60,000 bases of DNA from Membranipora membranacea (lineage: Eukaryota > Bryozoa > Gymnolaemata > Cheilostomatida > Membraniporidae). The translations under genes were made by a program, and so were the position numbers. The notes beneath the pieces are model-generated. The model had not been told where the DNA came from. It worked only from the letters and a program-made list of their open reading frames with translations, and ran no database searches. Of this stretch, positions 59,766-60,000 are shown in pieces. The stretch's first letter is position 1, and each line of letters starts with the position of its first letter. The stretch is taken from positions 7,504,001 to 7,564,000 of the forward strand of contig OU612069.1 in NCBI GenBank assembly GCA_914767715.1, given 5' to 3'.

Positions 59766-60000
59766 ATACAGCCTGAACAATATAACAGAAGCCTATCAAC
59801 AGGACAGCACTCACTACTAGATGGAGACCAGCCAAGATATCAACATTCAGGAATACATTTGTATCAACACCCAGCACAAGTCAGCTTAGCAGAAGCAGAT
59901 TCTCTAGAAGGCTCTATTCTTTAATATGATAACCAGAGATTATCTTATTACCAGATTATCTAGCATTAGCTCATTATGCATGAGGTTCACAATTTACTCA

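Overview
This is AT-rich, intron-rich animal nuclear DNA, probably from a marine invertebrate; phylum and species cannot be fixed from the window alone. Coding sequence is a small fraction. The rest is introns, segmental duplications, tandem repeats and many short DNA transposons with terminal inverted repeats (TIRs). No rRNA, intact tRNA, CRISPR or bacterial-type gene was seen.

Two complete genes can be read exon by exon with consistent splice phases. (1) Minus strand, 20747 to 18035: phosphopantothenoylcysteine decarboxylase (PPCDC, coenzyme A synthesis), three coding exons, 196 residues. (2) Plus strand, 28137 to 40930: a BMP-type receptor-regulated Smad (Smad1/5/8 class), ten coding exons, 480 residues, with MH1 domain, Smurf-binding PPGY linker motif, MH2 domain and a C-terminal SVS tail. 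They are transcribed divergently across about 7.4 kb (20748-28136) in which I recognise no gene. Their pathways, CoA synthesis and BMP signalling, are unrelated. A third, partial minus-strand gene with leucine-rich-repeat-like sequence has exons at 2709-2823 and 2192-2423 and probably continues off the left edge. A decayed coiled-coil/TRIM-like fragment lies at 424-897 and a SAP-domain-like ORF at the right edge.

Layout: 1-2.9 kb, pseudogene fragment and LRR-like exons; 3.7-9.4 kb, a tandemly duplicated region with one open and four decayed copies of an exon-like cassette and two repeats headed by U2-snRNA-like sequence; 9.5-16.1 kb, direct duplications including a 2.29-kb doublet; 18.0-20.8 kb, PPCDC with a pogo-like element and a tRNA-like SINE in its introns; 28.1-40.9 kb, Smad, whose introns hold at least seven short TIR elements, one nested in another; 40.9-41.6 kb, a 150-bp repeat array that begins inside the last Smad exon; 42.8-58.3 kb, a large duplication with about 7.8 kb of 57/64-bp satellite in two orientations, one block of which fills a TIR-bounded element.

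The most interesting observations are the repeated Smad tail cassette, the ladder of 3' splice-site copies before Smad exon 4, the satellite-filled TIR element, and the U2-headed repeats. None amounts to a clearly new system. The best candidates for something undescribed are the first two, and each has a plain alternative explanation in tandem duplication.
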